A stretch of 12,118 bases of DNA from Ktedonobacterales bacterium. GTDB taxonomy: Bacteria; Chloroflexota; Ktedonobacteria; Ktedonobacterales; JADMIN01. The stretch spans positions 1 to 12,118 of the forward strand of contig JANWHL010000057.1 in the NCBI GenBank assembly GCA_025450405.1, given 5' to 3'. The translations under genes were made by a program, and so were the position numbers. The notes under the pieces are model-generated. The model worked only from the letters and a program-made list of their open reading frames with translations. It had not been told where the DNA came from and did not search any database. Positions 9,764 through 12,118 of the stretch are shown here, piece after piece. How positions within the stretch are numbered: the first letter of the stretch is position 1; every line of letters begins with the position of its first letter.

Positions 9764-11857
9764 ATGACTTCCCTTCTCCGTGCCCCGCGCCGTAGCCGGC
9801 GCAGACCCACACCCGCCGCCACACGAGCCACGCGGACACTGACCGCGCGCGCGACGACCGTGCGCGCGGCCAGCGCGGAGTGGTTGCGCTTTCTCGCGAC
9901 CTATCTGCGCCCATTCCGCGGACGCTTCGCGCTGCTGGCAGTGCTCCTGCTGGGCGGTATCGGGCTGGAGCTGCTGGCGCCGCAGTTGGTACGCGTTTTC
10001 ATCGACGGTGCGACGCGGCACGCGGCGGTGGGCTGGCTGCTGGGGGTGGCTTTGCTGGCGCTGGGCGCTGCGGTCATCAATCAGTTCACGGGAGCGGGGG
10101 CGACCTATTTCGGGCAGGACGTCGGCTGGGCGGCGACGAATCTCTTGCGCGAGGACCTGGCGCTGCACCTGCTCCGGCAGGACATGCGCTATCACAACAC
10201 GCACACGCCGGGCGAGCTGATCGAGCGGATTGACGGCGACCTGAGCCAGCTCTCCACCTTCTTCTCGATCCTGCTCATCCAGGTGGTGGGGAGCGCGGGC
10301 CTGCTGCTGGGCACGCTGGCGCTGCTCTTTCTGGCCGACTGGCGGATCGGCCTGGCGCTGCTGCTCTTCGTCGGCGTGGCGTTCGTGGTGCTCGCGCGGA
10401 TGCGCACGGTGGCGGTGCCGGCCGGAATCCAGGAGCGCGAGGTGAGCGCGACGTTCCTGGGCTTCCTGGAGGAGCGGCTGGCGGGCGTGGAGGACATCCG
10501 CGCCAACGGTGGGGGCGCCTATGTGATGGACCGCTTCTACCTGGCCATGCGCCGCTGGTTCCGCGACAGTGTCAACGCCTGGACGCGGCGCGCCTCGCTC
10601 TGGACAGTGACGACGCTGCTGTTTTCGCTGGGGATGGCCCTGACGCTGGGGCTGAGCGCGTACCTCTATGTGGTCGCGCACGCCATCACGCTCGGGACGG
10701 TGTATCTGTTCTTCCAATACACCGTGCTGCTGCAGGGGCCGGTCGAGCAGATCTCGCAGCAGATGCAGGAGTTCCAGAAGGCGGCTTCGAGCCTGATCCG
10801 TGTGCGCAAGCTGCTGGCACTGACGCCCGAGGACGAGGGTGGGGACCTGAGAATTCACAATGAGGACACGGAGGAACGGAGACAGGACAGAGGATTTAAC
10901 CGCCGAGAGCGCGGAGGACGCGGAGAGGGACGGAGAGAAGATTTAACCACAGAGAACACGGAGGACACGGAGGAGAGGAGAGGAGGACGTAGGTCAGAAT
11001 CACGGGGGCGGCTTGGTCAACGGGAGGGGCGCGAGCGCGCGTTGGCGGCAGGGGTGGGAATAAGGCGAGGAGGCGTCCTGAAGGGCGCGGGTAATCAACT
11101 TGGCGCGGCGATGGGGCTCGCCGTCGAGTTCGACCATGTGACCTTCGCCTATGACGACGACGAGGAGACGGTGCTTCACGACGTCGACTTCGCGCTGCCG
11201 GCGGGGCAGGTGCTGGGGCTGCTGGGGCGGACGGGCAGCGGCAAAACGACCATGAGCCGCCTGCTCTTCCGCCTCTACGACGCCACCGAGGGCGCTGTGC
11301 GGCTGAACGGAGTGGATGTGCGCGAGCTGCCCCTGGCGGACCTGCGGAGGCGGGTGGGGCTGGTGACGCAGGATGTCCAGCTCTTCCAGGCGACGGTGCG
11401 CGAGAATCTGACGTTCTTCGACCCGCGGGTGGAGGACACACGGATCCACGCGGTGATCGCCGAGATGGGGCTGGAGGACTGGCTGGCGCGGCTGCCGGCG
11501 GGCCTCGACACGCATCTGGAGGCCGGGGGCGGTGGGCTCTCGGCCGGCGAGGCGCAGCTGCTGGCGTTTATCCGCGTCTTCCTGCGCGATCCGGGGCTGG
11601 TGATTCTGGACGAGCCGTCGTCGCGGCTGGATCTGGCCACCGAGCGGCTGATCGACCAGGGTGTGGGCGCGCTGCTGCGCGGGCGGACCGGGATCATCAT
11701 CGCGCACAGGCTGGGGACGGTCCAGCGGGCCGACCGGATCATGACGCTCGGCGACGGGCGCGTGCTGGAGTATGGCGCGCGCGAGGAGCTGGCGCGCGCG
11801 GAGACGTCGCGCTTCCATGAGCTACTACGCGCGGGGATGGAGGAGGTGCTCGTATGA
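9764..11857 (+). CDS. ABC exporter half-transporter (TMD-NBD fusion) with repeat-derived linker insertion
   Basis: The protein has 697 residues. Residues 1-40 are basic and disordered. A six-helix exporter membrane domain spans about 50-325. The ATPase domain starts at VEFDHVTFAY (about 454). It has Walker A GRTGSGKTT (488-496), Q-loop Q536, a signature LSAGE (592-596, not LSGGQ), Walker B LVILDE with D616/E617, a D-loop (SSRLD) and H648. All catalytic elements are present. The linker at about 360-450 is unusually long and rich in Arg, Glu and Thr, because a tandem dispersed repeat (10861-10987) lies in frame there. I preferred ATG 9764 over 9746 because GAGGAG precedes it at good spacing. 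Its stop overlaps the next ABC gene (ATGA), so the two probably form a heterodimer. The substrate is unknown; lipid or drug export is typical of the family. Confidence 0.9.
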   Translation: MTSLLRAPRRSRRRPTPAATRATRTLTARATTVRAASAEWLRFLATYLRPFRGRFALLAVLLLGGIGLELLAPQLVRVFIDGATRHAAVGWLLGVALLALGAAVINQFTGAGATYFGQDVGWAATNLLREDLALHLLRQDMRYHNTHTPGELIERIDGDLSQLSTFFSILLIQVVGSAGLLLGTLALLFLADWRIGLALLLFVGVAFVVLARMRTVAVPAGIQEREVSATFLGFLEERLAGVEDIRANGGGAYVMDRFYLAMRRWFRDSVNAWTRRASLWTVTTLLFSLGMALTLGLSAYLYVVAHAITLGTVYLFFQYTVLLQGPVEQISQQMQEFQKAASSLIRVRKLLALTPEDEGGDLRIHNEDTEERRQDRGFNRRERGGRGEGRREDLTTENTEDTEERRGGRRSESRGRLGQREGRERALAAGVGIRRGGVLKGAGNQLGAAMGLAVEFDHVTFAYDDDEETVLHDVDFALPAGQVLGLLGRTGSGKTTMSRLLFRLYDATEGAVRLNGVDVRELPLADLRRRVGLVTQDVQLFQATVRENLTFFDPRVEDTRIHAVIAEMGLEDWLARLPAGLDTHLEAGGGGLSAGEAQLLAFIRVFLRDPGLVILDEPSSRLDLATERLIDQGVGALLRGRTGIIIAHRLGTVQRADRIMTLGDGRVLEYGAREELARAETSRFHELLRAGMEEVLV
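10861..10987 (+). repeat. In-frame tandem dispersed repeat in the ABC exporter linker
   Basis: Two 47-base units are head to tail (10894-10940 and 10941-10987). Both open with ATTTAACC and continue with GAGA-C-CGGAGGAC-CGGAG. A third, more degraded copy without the ATTTAACC part precedes them (about 10861-10893). The second unit encodes TTENTEDTEERR. I recall the same AACCACAGAG..ACACGGAGGA(C) sequence as a widespread dispersed repeat in bacterial genomes, normally outside genes. As 47 is not a multiple of three, the two units are read in different frames, and both stay open. Confidence 0.7.
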
Positions 11858-12118
11858 CGAGCGCACTGACGGCGCCCATCAGGGCTGAAGAGGAGGCGGC
11901 GGCCACCACCCCCGCGCCGGCCGGCGCGGCGCCGCTCTCCGACTGGCAAATGCTCTGGCGGCTGCTGCGCTGCGATACGCGGCTCTTCCTCCTGAATATG
12001 TTCGTCTGGACGGTGGACCACCTGTGGCCGCTGGCGACCGGACTCATTACCGGGTGGTTCTTCGACGCGCTGGCGGGCCATGGTCCGCTGGGGATGAACG
12101 TCTGGGCGGTGGTGGCGA
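11854..12118 (+). CDS. Second ABC exporter half-transporter (partial, N-terminal part)
   Basis: ATG 11854 overlaps the previous stop and follows GGAGGAGG (11839-11846) with seven-base spacing. The frame runs open off the window for 88 codons. After an Ala/Pro-rich start comes LSDWQMLWRLLRCDTRLFLL and NMFVWTVDHLWPLATGLITG, which look like the elbow helix and first membrane helix of an ABC exporter membrane domain. A short FFDALAG, typical of this position, follows. The ATPase domain lies outside the window. Tight coupling with 9764-11857 supports a heterodimeric exporter. Confidence 0.85.
   Translation, partial: MTSALTAPIRAEEEAAATTPAPAGAAPLSDWQMLWRLLRCDTRLFLLNMFVWTVDHLWPLATGLITGWFFDALAGHGPLGMNVWAVVA

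Noticed and set aside
9041..10858. 605-codon minus-strand open frame opposite the ABC exporter
   Set aside because: It is Arg/Gln/Pro-rich, without domain signals, and lies over an exporter with clear motifs. It is a high-GC shadow.

Overview
The window is high-GC bacterial chromosome of ordinary gene density. The protein types suggest a Chloroflexota-like organism: a Tat-exported ferritin-like protein, a tiny two-helix membrane protein, a membrane-anchored His-rich domain protein, a uridine kinase relative with an FDFRAD-type segment, and a paired ABC exporter. This placement rests on recalled family resemblance, not on a search. I see no tRNA, rRNA, CRISPR array or transposase.

Layout, left to right. 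Positions 1-78 hold the last codons of a protein that reads like the PDZ end of an HtrA-type protease. A plus-strand membrane-anchored protein with paired HxH motifs follows (255-1121). A uridine kinase-like frame that lacks its ATP-binding half is stitched to its stop codon (1118-1519). A hairpin-rich gap leads to the Tat-exported ferritin-like protein (1913-3019). A large palindrome separates that gene from a convergent minus-strand gene for a Cys-containing protein with a C-terminal membrane anchor and no visible signal peptide (3347-4351). A minus-strand two-gene operon encodes a molybdenum hydroxylase of the isoquinoline 1-oxidoreductase type: a [2Fe-2S] subunit (6903-7382) overlapping a molybdopterin subunit (4747-6906). 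Next come a 61-residue two-helix membrane protein with a textbook promoter (7595-7780), then a minus-strand toxin-antitoxin-like pair whose toxin frame has no start codon where homology says it should begin (8438-9044). After a 719-base structured gap, a plus-strand ABC exporter pair runs off the right end (9764-11857 and 11854 onward).

The clear functional units are the two hydroxylase subunits and the two ABC half-transporters, each joined by an ATGA overlap. The other genes look like independent units.

The most interesting signals are genome-scale rather than a new pathway. A tandem dispersed repeat sits in frame inside the ABC exporter linker. Two copies of a C-rich hairpin repeat show compensatory changes. 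A four-copy 13-bp tandem repeat lies just upstream of the hydroxylase ribosome binding site. There is also the start-less toxin frame and several structured leaders. I found no convincing new multi-gene system.
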